DNA of 5,666 nt from assembly GCA_025361995.1 (NCBI GenBank), contig JANYIP010000370.1:1-5666 (forward strand), written 5' to 3'. Every line of letters starts with the position of its first letter. Position 1 is the first letter of the stretch. The notes below the pieces were generated by a model that saw only the letters and a list, made by a program, of their open reading frames with translations, had not been told where the DNA came from and searched no databases. This DNA is from Streptomycetales bacterium. Lineage in GTDB: Bacteria; Actinomycetota; Actinomycetes; Prado026. The translations under genes and the position numbers were made by a program. Positions 1-4,600 of the stretch are shown here, piece by piece.

Positions 1-21
1 CGATCTGGAGACCCCACATGA
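1..21 (+). CDS. Last codons of an upstream element gene (5' end outside window)
   Basis: Frame 1 reads Arg-Ser-Gly-Asp-Pro-Thr and then TGA at 19-21. That stop shares ATGA (18-21) with the start of the excisionase gene, the usual geometry of translationally coupled actinobacterial genes. In AICEs the gene before xis is often the replication initiator, but six residues cannot identify it. The frame could also be open by chance. Confidence 0.35.
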   Translation, partial: RSGDPT

Positions 22-230
22 GAACACCACCAGCCGCCGCGAACGGCGGCCGAGTGCTGCTGACCGTCGAAGAAGCCGCACGAGCACTGAGGATCGGCCG
101 GACCACCGCCTACCGGCTCGTTGCGGACGGGCAGATCGACAGCATCCAGATCGGGCACCTCCGGCGGATCCCCATCGACGCACTCGCCCGGTTCGTCCGC
201 GACCGCCGCGACGCCGCTACCGCCAGCTGA
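18..230 (+). CDS. xis: Excisionase-family HTH DNA-binding protein
   Basis: This 70-residue protein has the excisionase/MerR-like winged helix-turn-helix fold (HTH_17 type). Residues about 14-35 read LLTVEEAARALRIGRTTAYR, the two-helix HTH. A wing follows, with IQIGHLRRIPIDALARFV at about 43-60, matching the common 'G..RRIP..AL..F' ending. Such proteins bind near att sites, bend the DNA and bias the integrase toward excision; some also act as regulators. A Shine-Dalgarno GGAG at 7-10 sits 7 nt before ATG. The gene overlaps the preceding stop by ATGA and ends 25 bp before int, so all three are probably co-transcribed. The symbol rests on family and position; specific excision activity is inferred. 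Confidence 0.85.
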   Translation: MRTPPAAANGGRVLLTVEEAARALRIGRTTAYRLVADGQIDSIQIGHLRRIPIDALARFVRDRRDAATAS

Positions 231-241
231 ACCACCACTGT

Positions 242-247
242 GAGGAG
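242..247 (+). promoter_or_regulatory. Ribosome binding site of the integrase gene
   Basis: GAGGAG, 8 nt before ATG at 256. It fixes the integrase start and argues against the GTG at 240 in another frame. Confidence 0.75.
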
Positions 248-255
248 AGAAACCA

Positions 256-1398
256 ATGGGTACCAGGGCGTCGAACAACGAGTCCTCGATCCACCAAGAC
301 GCCGCTGGCCGCTGGCACGGCTACGTCTCTATGGGCCTGCGCGAAGGTGGACGCCGAGACCGGCGCCATGTCAGCGGCCCGAGCCGACGCGAGGTCGTCA
401 CGAAGGTTCGCGCCCTGGAGGCCAAGCGGGACGCAGGCACCGCGCTCGGAGCAGGCACACCACCCACCGTCGCAGTTTGGCTGACCGAGTACCTGGACAA
501 CGTCGCCGCGCGCCGTGTCCGTCCATCCACCCTGGACCGGTACCAGTCGATGGCCCGCGTGCACATCATCCCGGCCGTCGGTCACCACCGACTCGACCGG
601 CTGCAGCCCGAACACGTCGAACGGATGTACACCGCCATGGCCAACCTCGGGCTCGCCCCGGCGACTGTCCTGCAAGCACACCGGCTGCTGTCCCGAGCCC
701 TGAAGATCGCCATGCAACGTGGACGCGTCGGACGCAACGTCTGCACCCTGGTCGACGCGCCGAGCCTTACCCACCACGAGATCCAGCCACTGACCGTCGC
801 CGACGCCCGCAAGATCCTCACCACCGCCACCACCCGGCGCAATGGAGCCCGCTGGGCCGTCGCCCTCGCCCTCGGCCTCCGCCAAGGCGAGGCCCTCGGC
901 CTTCAATGGTCCGACATCGACCTCGACGCACCCTCACTCACCGTTCGGCGCGCACTGCAACGCCAACGCGGCAAAGGCCTCGTCCTGGTCGAGCCGAAAT
1001 CACGGTCCGGTCGGCGAACCATCGCACTGCCCGAACCCGTCGTCGAGCTCCTCCGGGACCACCAGCTCGCCCAAGACGGTGAACGCGCCCACGCCCGCGA
1101 CGAGTGGCGCGACCTGGACTTCGTCTTCGCCCAACCCACCGGCACGCCCATCGACTCCCGCGCCGACCGCCGCGACTGGGACCAGCTCCTCAAAGACTCC
1201 GAAGTCCGCCCAGCCAGGCTCCACGACGCCCGCCACACCGCCGCCACCACCCTGCTGATCATGGGCGTCCCCGCACGCGTCGTCATGCAGATCCTCGGCC
1301 ACTCACAAATCGGGCTCACCCTCGGCACCTACAGTCACGTCGTCCCAGAGCTCGCCACGGACGCCGCCGACAAGATCGCCCAGGCATACTGGAGGTAG
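256..1398 (+). CDS. int: Tyrosine site-specific integrase
   Basis: A complete 380-residue tyrosine recombinase that integrates and, with the excisionase, excises the element at the neighbouring tRNA-Lys. Residues 1-65 form an N-terminal arm-binding-like domain (GRWHGYVSMGLREGG...). About 70-165 is the SAM-like core-binding domain (VAVWLTEYLDNVAARRVRPS; LQPEHVERMYTAM). About 175-380 is the catalytic domain. All six active-site residues are visible: Arg209 in GLRQGEALGL, Lys248 in EPKSRSGRR, His323 and Arg326 in RLHDARH, His349 in LGHSQ, and the nucleophile Tyr359 in GTYSHV. Length and architecture are normal for actinobacterial element integrases, and there is no sign of decay. The ATG at 256 has a good upstream Shine-Dalgarno. 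The stop lies 112 bp from the tRNA 3' end, as expected for an integrase beside its att site. Confidence 0.96.
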   Translation: MGTRASNNESSIHQDAAGRWHGYVSMGLREGGRRDRRHVSGPSRREVVTKVRALEAKRDAGTALGAGTPPTVAVWLTEYLDNVAARRVRPSTLDRYQSMARVHIIPAVGHHRLDRLQPEHVERMYTAMANLGLAPATVLQAHRLLSRALKIAMQRGRVGRNVCTLVDAPSLTHHEIQPLTVADARKILTTATTRRNGARWAVALALGLRQGEALGLQWSDIDLDAPSLTVRRALQRQRGKGLVLVEPKSRSGRRTIALPEPVVELLRDHQLAQDGERAHARDEWRDLDFVFAQPTGTPIDSRADRRDWDQLLKDSEVRPARLHDARHTAATTLLIMGVPARVVMQILGHSQIGLTLGTYSHVVPELATDAADKIAQAYWR

Positions 1399-1451
1399 CG
1401 CGGCGGGGGAGCGGGGTCGTCTGGCGGCAAAGTCAGCAATTGCAACCACGA

Positions 1452-1473
1452 TGGCACCGTTGATCTTGTGCCA
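1452..1473. repeat. Short inverted repeat between int and tRNA
   Basis: TGGCAC at 1452-1457 and GTGCCA at 1468-1473 form a 6-bp stem around a 10-nt spacer. It lies in the att-flanking region, where integrase arm sites or excisionase sites are expected. It could equally be a weak hairpin after int. Function is not shown. Confidence 0.3.
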
Positions 1474-1480
1474 ACCAGGG

Positions 1481-1501
1481 AAAACCTGCATCTTCGCAGG
1501 T
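1481..1501 (-). terminator. Probable intrinsic terminator of tRNA-Lys
   Basis: On the minus strand, ACCTGC (1501-1496), a 6-nt loop GAAGAT and GCAGGT (1489-1484) make a perfect 6-bp stem. It runs into a TTTT tract that includes the last stem base (1484-1481). The hairpin begins 9 nt after the tRNA discriminator base, the expected place for a tRNA terminator. On the plus strand the hairpin has no U-run, so it is not a good int terminator. Confidence 0.65.
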
Positions 1502-1510
1502 CAAACGGGG

Positions 1511-1583
1511 TGCGCCGCCAGGGACTTGAACCCCGAACCCGCGGATTAAGAGTCCGCTGCTCTGCCAATTGAGCTAGCGGCGC
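1511..1583 (-). tRNA. tRNA-Lys (anticodon CTT)
   Basis: A full cloverleaf can be folded by eye. The acceptor stem GCGCCGC (1583-1577) pairs with GCGGCGC (1518-1512). The D arm is GCTC/GAGC with an AATTGGCA loop. The anticodon stem GCGGA/TCCGC encloses loop CTCTTAA with anticodon CTT (1550-1548). The variable loop is GGGTT. The T arm CGGGG/CCCTG has the loop TTCAAGT. The discriminator is A at 1511, followed by CCC, so no CCA is encoded, as is common in actinobacteria. The gene is 73 nt and intact, meaning integration kept a functional 3' end. It reads AAG codons, the preferred lysine codon in high-GC genomes. Confidence 0.97.
1511..1583. other. Predicted attachment (att) junction within tRNA-Lys
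   Basis: Integrases of this type normally recombine in the anticodon or T-arm part of a tRNA gene, and the element supplies an identical copy of the 3' end. Here the tRNA 3' end faces int, so the element lies at lower coordinates and the present tRNA 3' part would be element-derived. The core length cannot be told without the other end of the element. Confidence 0.55.
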
Positions 1584-1592
1584 GTGGGCCAG

Positions 1593-1598
1593 AGGCTA
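1593..1598 (-). promoter_or_regulatory. Possible -10 element of the tRNA-Lys promoter
   Basis: TAGCCT on the minus strand fits the actinobacterial TANNNT -10 pattern and would start transcription a few bases before the mature tRNA 5' end at 1583. It includes the TAG stop of the small upstream gene. Upstream at 17-18 bp spacing only a poor -35 (TTCGCC) is present. The tRNA may instead be co-transcribed with the small gene. Confidence 0.35.
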
Positions 1599-1841
1599 GC
1601 AGGCAGCCTCCTGCCCGGCGAAATCAGTTCCCGTAGGAGCGGCGCTCGCAGCAGCTTCGCCGAGGGCCGTGGCGAGCAGCTCGCGACGGATGTCGTCGGC
1701 CACCGCCTCGGTCCGGTAGATCTCGCGCGACGCAGGACCACACGGGTCCAGCAAGTCGGCGAGGAGGGTGATGGGTACCCGATGGGCGAGCAAGGACATG
1801 ACGCGTTCCTGAGGGGGAATCACATCGATGTAGTTCGGCAT
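1596..1841 (-). CDS. Small conserved-looking hypothetical protein (81 aa)
   Basis: ATG at 1841 to TAG at 1596-1598 gives 81 residues beginning MPNYIDVIPPQERVMSLLAH. The product has no recognised domain, signal peptide or membrane span. The middle (SLLAHRVPITLLADLLDP) is likely helical, followed by an acidic/basic helix (REIYRTEAVADDIRREL) and an Ala-rich tail. Codons end strongly in G or C, and the composition looks like a genuine soluble protein rather than an antisense shadow. No strong Shine-Dalgarno precedes the ATG. The frame stays open far upstream across the L,D-transpeptidase on the other strand; that extension is taken as antisense. An in-frame TTG eight codons upstream is another possible start. 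The gene ends 12 bp before tRNA-Lys on the same strand and is divergent from the L,D-transpeptidase gene. Function unknown. Confidence 0.65.
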   Translation of the reverse strand: MPNYIDVIPPQERVMSLLAHRVPITLLADLLDPCGPASREIYRTEAVADDIRRELLATALGEAAASAAPTGTDFAGQEAAC

Positions 1842-1947
1842 CCCGCACGCTGTACTTGAGCCCAAACCGGGACATTCCGCTAGGTCGAAGATCACGGAAT
1901 GGCAACACGTACTCCGGTTCGGGTGTCCGGGCGTCGAAGGACCGCCC
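1842..1947. promoter_or_regulatory. Divergent intergenic region with inverted repeat
   Basis: This 106-bp gap must hold the promoters of the small minus-strand gene and the L,D-transpeptidase gene. A perfect inverted repeat CATTCCG (1873-1879) and CGGAATG (1895-1901) surrounds a 15-nt spacer. That spacer contains TAGGTC (1881-1886), a weak -10-like hexamer, with TTGAGC at 1856-1861 as a possible -35 (19-bp spacing). An outer pair AACCGG (1865-1870) and CCGGTT (1914-1919) flanks it. The layout suggests an operator or cruciform, but no regulator site is recognised. Confidence 0.4.
1936..1941 (+). promoter_or_regulatory. Ribosome binding site of the L,D-transpeptidase gene
   Basis: GAAGGA lies 6 nt before GTG at 1948 and decides this start, as there is no nearby ATG before the signal-anchor segment. 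Confidence 0.75.
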
Positions 1948-2796
1948 GTGACAGGTGAACACGGTCCCATCCACTCGCGTACGCGGCAGGCAGTCTTCGC
2001 CGCAGCGGTGGTGCTGCTGGTTGGCGCCGGTGGGGTCACGGCCAGAGCTGCATACGGCGCGAGGGGCGCCGGAGGGGATGCAGCTAAGGCCGTGGCTACA
2101 CCGGCGGCCAGCGCGGCGCCGGTCCAGACGCCTGCGCCAGTCCCGGCACCCGTCGTCCAGGCAGCGGTGGCGCCGGCGAGCACGTCGACGACGTTCACCA
2201 CGACGCTGTCCGCGGGCTCGAAGGGCGCCATTGTCGCCGCGGTGCAGCAGCGGCTGGCCTGGACGGGGCTGGTGGTCGCGAAGACGTCGGCGTTCGACGC
2301 GGTCACGGTCAAGGCGGTGCGCAAGTTCCAGGTGAAGCAGAGCCTGAAGGTGACCGGGCGGGTGGACCTCACGACGTACAAGCGACTGGTGGCGGTGACC
2401 CGCAGGGGAACAGGGCTGGACCCGCGGTGCGCCACGACCGGCCAGGTGCTGTGCATCGACAAGAGCCAGAAGGTGCTGCGCTACCTGGTGAACGGCAAGC
2501 AGATGCTGCTGATCGACGTGCGCTTCGGCTCGCCGGCGCTGCCGACCCGCGAGGGCGTGTTCTCGGTCTACTCTAAGAGCCGCAACCACGTGTCGACGCT
2601 GTTCCACACGCCGATGCCGTTCGCGCTGTTCTTCTCCGGCGGCCAGGCCGTCCACTACTCCAAGTTTTTCCATGCGGTCGGCTACAACGGGCACTCGCAC
2701 GGCTGCGTGAACGTGCGGGACATCTTGGCCGCCGAGTACCTCTTCGACCACGTGCCGGTGGGTACGAAGGTGGTCATCTACCGCACGACGAGCTAG
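1948..2796 (+). CDS. L,D-transpeptidase with peptidoglycan-binding domain
   Basis: This 282-residue exported enzyme should form 3-3 cross-links in peptidoglycan or attach substrates to stem peptides. Residues 11-36 are a signal peptide or membrane anchor (RTRQAVFAAAVVLLVGAGGV). About 38-80 is a low-complexity Ala/Pro linker of the type that spans the cell wall. About 86-150 is a PG_binding_1 domain (LSAGSKGAIVAAVQQRL; VKAVRKFQVKQSLKVTG). About 166-280 is the YkuD catalytic domain. Its active-site signature is HSHGCVNVRD, with Cys253 as nucleophile, His251, and upstream His236 in QAVHYS. No lipobox is seen. Two more cysteines, Cys161 and Cys169, stand just before the YkuD domain and could form a disulfide outside the cell. 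Expression is probably monocistronic: the gene starts from its own divergent region, and the next gene appears to have its own promoter. Confidence 0.93.
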   Translation: MTGEHGPIHSRTRQAVFAAAVVLLVGAGGVTARAAYGARGAGGDAAKAVATPAASAAPVQTPAPVPAPVVQAAVAPASTSTTFTTTLSAGSKGAIVAAVQQRLAWTGLVVAKTSAFDAVTVKAVRKFQVKQSLKVTGRVDLTTYKRLVAVTRRGTGLDPRCATTGQVLCIDKSQKVLRYLVNGKQMLLIDVRFGSPALPTREGVFSVYSKSRNHVSTLFHTPMPFALFFSGGQAVHYSKFFHAVGYNGHSHGCVNVRDILAAEYLFDHVPVGTKVVIYRTTS

Positions 2797-2838
2797 CCCG
2801 CCGACGTACGCAGAGGTCTTGTCGGACGACCGGGCTAG
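2793..2838. repeat. Stem-loop spanning the L,D-transpeptidase stop codon
   Basis: CTAGCCCG (2793-2800) pairs with CGGGCTAG (2831-2838), and internally CCGAC (2801-2805) pairs with GTCGG (2821-2825). There is a 5-nt bulge on the 3' arm and a 15-nt loop. The 5' arm contains the TAG stop. There is no following U-run, so it is at best a weak or non-canonical terminator; it could slow 3' decay. The 3' arm overlaps the -10 proposed for the next gene. Confidence 0.45.
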
Positions 2839-2841
2839 GTT
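2836..2841 (+). promoter_or_regulatory. -10 element of a probable leaderless promoter
   Basis: TAGGTT (TANNNT pattern) lies 6 nt before the ATG at 2848. Leaderless transcripts are common in actinobacteria, with the -10 about 6-7 nt upstream of a start codon that is itself the +1. No Shine-Dalgarno precedes this ATG, which agrees. No convincing -35 was found at 16-18 bp spacing. Confidence 0.5.
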
Positions 2842-2847
2842 GTCGGG

Positions 2848-3318
2848 ATGCCCTACGCTCCGTCCTCCGCGCCGCTGATGCCACCCGACCTGTCCCAGTT
2901 CGCGTTCTGGCTGGGGAGCTGGGTGGTGGTCCACACGGACGAGGACGGCGGGGAGTGGGAGGGTTCGAACCTGGTGGCCCTCGTCGAGGGGGACAAAGCG
3001 GTCGAGGAGCGGTTCACGCTGGTCCAGCCCGATGGCGAGGTGATGACGGGGCGGAGCTATTCGGTGCCGGTTACCGGGCGAGGGTGGTGCCAGACGTGGG
3101 TGGACAATTCGGGCAGCTACCTCGATTTCGTCGGCGGTTGGAACGGCTCGGAGATGGTGCTGGAGCGCACGTCCGAGCGTGCGGGGGCGCTTCTGCAGCA
3201 GCGGATGATCTGGTACGGGATCGCCCATGACGCGTTCTGCTGGGACTGGCAGTCGCGCGCCGGCGACAGTCCGACCTGGGAGCTCAGCTGGCGGCTGGCC
3301 TACCGGCGCGCGTCATGA
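2848..3318 (+). CDS. Tryptophan-rich DUF1579-like (calycin-type) hypothetical protein
   Basis: This is a 156-residue soluble protein without signal peptide. It shows the pattern of small lipocalin/calycin-like beta-barrel proteins in the DUF1579-type group: an N-terminal FWLGSW (20-25), then QTWVDNSGSYLDFVGGW (82-98), RMIWY (119-123), CWDWQS (131-136) and a closing TWELSWRLAYRR (143-154). Eleven tryptophans in 156 residues is high. Many such barrels bind small hydrophobic ligands, but no ligand is known here, and family membership is by pattern only. ATG at 2848 is chosen because of the leaderless promoter; ATG at 2878 has no ribosome site. The stop TGA (3316-3318) overlaps the next ATG (3315), so it is translationally coupled to the PLP enzyme. 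Confidence 0.82.
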   Translation: MPYAPSSAPLMPPDLSQFAFWLGSWVVVHTDEDGGEWEGSNLVALVEGDKAVEERFTLVQPDGEVMTGRSYSVPVTGRGWCQTWVDNSGSYLDFVGGWNGSEMVLERTSERAGALLQQRMIWYGIAHDAFCWDWQSRAGDSPTWELSWRLAYRRAS

Positions 3319-4508
3319 CGGGCACGAAGCAGCTCGATCTCGAACGGCTCCGCGCGGACACGTCCGGTACGGAGAGGGTGGCCCATCTCAACAACGCAGG
3401 CGCGGCACTGCCGCCCAACCAGGTGGTCGACGCCGTGGTGTCGTTCCTGCGGCGCGAGGCGGAGATCGGCGCGTACGAGGCGGCCGCCGAGGCTGACGAC
3501 GTGATCGAGGGCGTATACGGATCGGTGGCCCGGCTGATCAACGCTCGCCCCGACGAGATCGCCCTTGTCGAGAGCGCGACGCGCGCCTGGGACATGGCGT
3601 TCTATGCGATCGACTTCCGGCCGGGTGACCGGATCCTCACGTCGCGCAGCGAGTACGCGAGCAACGCGATCGCGTTCCTCCAGGTCGCCCGGGGGCGGGG
3701 GGTCGTGGTGGACGTGGTACCCGACGCGCCGGACGGGGCGCTGTCGACCGATGCGCTGCGAGCGATGCTGGACGAGCGGGTCAAGCTGATCGCGATCAAC
3801 TACGTGCCGAGCCAGAACGGCCTGGTCAACCCAGCGGCCGAGATCGGAGCCGTCGCGCGCGGGGCGGGAGTGCTCTACCTGCTGGACGCCTGCCAGGCGC
3901 TCGGCCAGCTGCCGGTTGACGTCACGGAGCTCGGCTGCCACCTGCTCTCGGCGAACGGCCGCAAGTTCTTGCGCGGCCCGCGGGGTACTGGCTTCCTGTG
4001 GGTGGACCCCGCGGTCCTCGACCGGCTCGAGCCGCCGTTCCTCGACGACCATGCGGCAAGGTGGACGGCGCCGGACACGTACGAGATGCGCCCCGACGCC
4101 CGCCGCTTCGAGACGTGGGAGGCGAGCTACGCGGGGCGGATCGGCTTGGGCGTGGCGGTCGAGTACGCGCTGGCGGTCGGGCTGTCGGCGATCGAGGCGA
4201 GGAACGCGGTGCTGTCCAACCGGTTGCGGACCGGGCTCGCCAGGATCCCCGGCGTCACCGTGCACGACCGCGGGAACCGGCGGTCGGCGATCTGCACGTA
4301 CACGCTCGAGGGACGGGAACCGGTCGAGGTCAGGGAGCGTCTGTCGGACGGCGGGGTTAACGTCTCAGTGGCGACCTCGGCGACCGCGATGTACGACATG
4401 CCAGAACGAGGGGTGACTGCGGTCGTGCGAGCCTCCCCGCACTACTACAACTCCGAGTCCGAGATCGACACCCTGCTCACCGCGATGGAAGACATCCGTA
4501 AGACATAG
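3315..4508 (+). CDS. Class V aminotransferase-fold PLP-dependent enzyme
   Basis: A complete 397-residue cytosolic fold-type I PLP enzyme of the NifS/CsdB/isopenicillin-N-epimerase/EgtE superfamily. Visible features are HLNNAGAALPP (24-34); REAEIGAYEA (47-56); the cofactor-phosphate region ESATRAWDMAF (86-96); NYVPSQNGLVNP (162-173); Asp191 in LLDACQALGQ, which contacts the pyridine nitrogen; and the Schiff-base Lys217 in SANGRKFLRGPRGTGF. Near the C-terminus Arg372 in VVRASPHYYN probably binds the substrate carboxylate. The start overlaps the previous stop (ATGA), and egtA follows closely. That context makes a C-S lyase role like EgtE (hercynylcysteine sulfoxide to ergothioneine) possible. 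However, the sequence looks closer to a widespread uncharacterised class V family, so no symbol is given. Cysteine desulfurase, lyase or epimerase activity are alternatives. Confidence 0.9.
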   Translation: MTGTKQLDLERLRADTSGTERVAHLNNAGAALPPNQVVDAVVSFLRREAEIGAYEAAAEADDVIEGVYGSVARLINARPDEIALVESATRAWDMAFYAIDFRPGDRILTSRSEYASNAIAFLQVARGRGVVVDVVPDAPDGALSTDALRAMLDERVKLIAINYVPSQNGLVNPAAEIGAVARGAGVLYLLDACQALGQLPVDVTELGCHLLSANGRKFLRGPRGTGFLWVDPAVLDRLEPPFLDDHAARWTAPDTYEMRPDARRFETWEASYAGRIGLGVAVEYALAVGLSAIEARNAVLSNRLRTGLARIPGVTVHDRGNRRSAICTYTLEGREPVEVRERLSDGGVNVSVATSATAMYDMPERGVTAVVRASPHYYNSESEIDTLLTAMEDIRKT

Positions 4509-4518
4509 GTCGTGTAAC

Positions 4519-4525
4519 GGAGGTG
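4519..4525 (+). promoter_or_regulatory. Strong Shine-Dalgarno sequence before egtA
   Basis: GGAGGTG is a near-ideal match to the 16S rRNA tail, with its GGAGG core 5 nt before GTG at 4529. That GTG is in frame with egtA and would add 24 residues. It shows that egtA translation may begin upstream of the ATG used in the annotation. Confidence 0.6.
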
Positions 4526-4600
4526 TACGTGGGTAGACGGTTCAGCGAGGATGGGGAATCCGCAGGCACAAGGGGCAGGACCGACGGGACGGACGGGACT

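Larger units (their letters stand above)
1..1511. mobile_element. Terminal part of a tRNA-Lys-integrated genetic element (xis-int end)
   Basis: An excisionase-like HTH gene and a full-length tyrosine integrase run toward the 3' end of an intact tRNA-Lys. Placing int beside the attachment site, with xis just before it, is the standard arrangement of actinomycete integrative elements (pSAM2/SLP1-like AICEs) and of some prophages. Only this end is visible, so conjugation, replication or phage genes and the distal att site lie to the left. The element/host border should fall inside the tRNA or near its 3' end. The exact crossover cannot be placed from one junction. The plus strand here is C-rich, unlike the G-rich coding strand at 2850-4500, which fits separate origin but does not prove it. 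Confidence 0.8.

Noticed and set aside
240..1082. Plus-strand 280-codon frame overlapping the integrase
   Set aside because: It overlaps int in another frame, with an Arg/Pro-rich product; int has all catalytic residues and its own ribosome site.
1335..1568. Minus-strand 77-codon open frame
   Set aside because: It reads through the tRNA (the LNPRVRGSSPW string is a well-known tRNA translation artefact) and into the int 3' end.
1584..1859. Plus-strand 91-codon open frame opposite the small gene
   Set aside because: No ribosome site or domain, and poorer coding character than the minus-strand frame over the same bases.
1842..2462. Upstream extension of the small minus-strand gene to 288 residues
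   Set aside because: The frame is open only because it is antisense to the L,D-transpeptidase; its Thr/Ala/Val-rich product has no family features. Only the part from ATG 1841 looks real.
2793..2838. Calling the stem-loop a canonical intrinsic terminator
   Set aside because: No U-run follows, the loop is long and one arm is bulged.
1624..3228. Long 534-codon open frame on the minus strand
   Set aside because: It lies antisense to the L,D-transpeptidase and DUF1579-like genes, is full of Arg/His/Pro low-complexity sequence typical of reverse frames in high-GC DNA, and has no domain.
3300..4265. Minus-strand 321-codon frame
   Set aside because: Antisense to the complete PLP enzyme, low-complexity Arg/Val/Asp-rich product without motifs.
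3315..4508. Naming the PLP enzyme egtE outright
   Set aside because: Fold and neighbourhood fit, but gene order is atypical and several motifs suit a wider class V family; a symbol would overstate the evidence.
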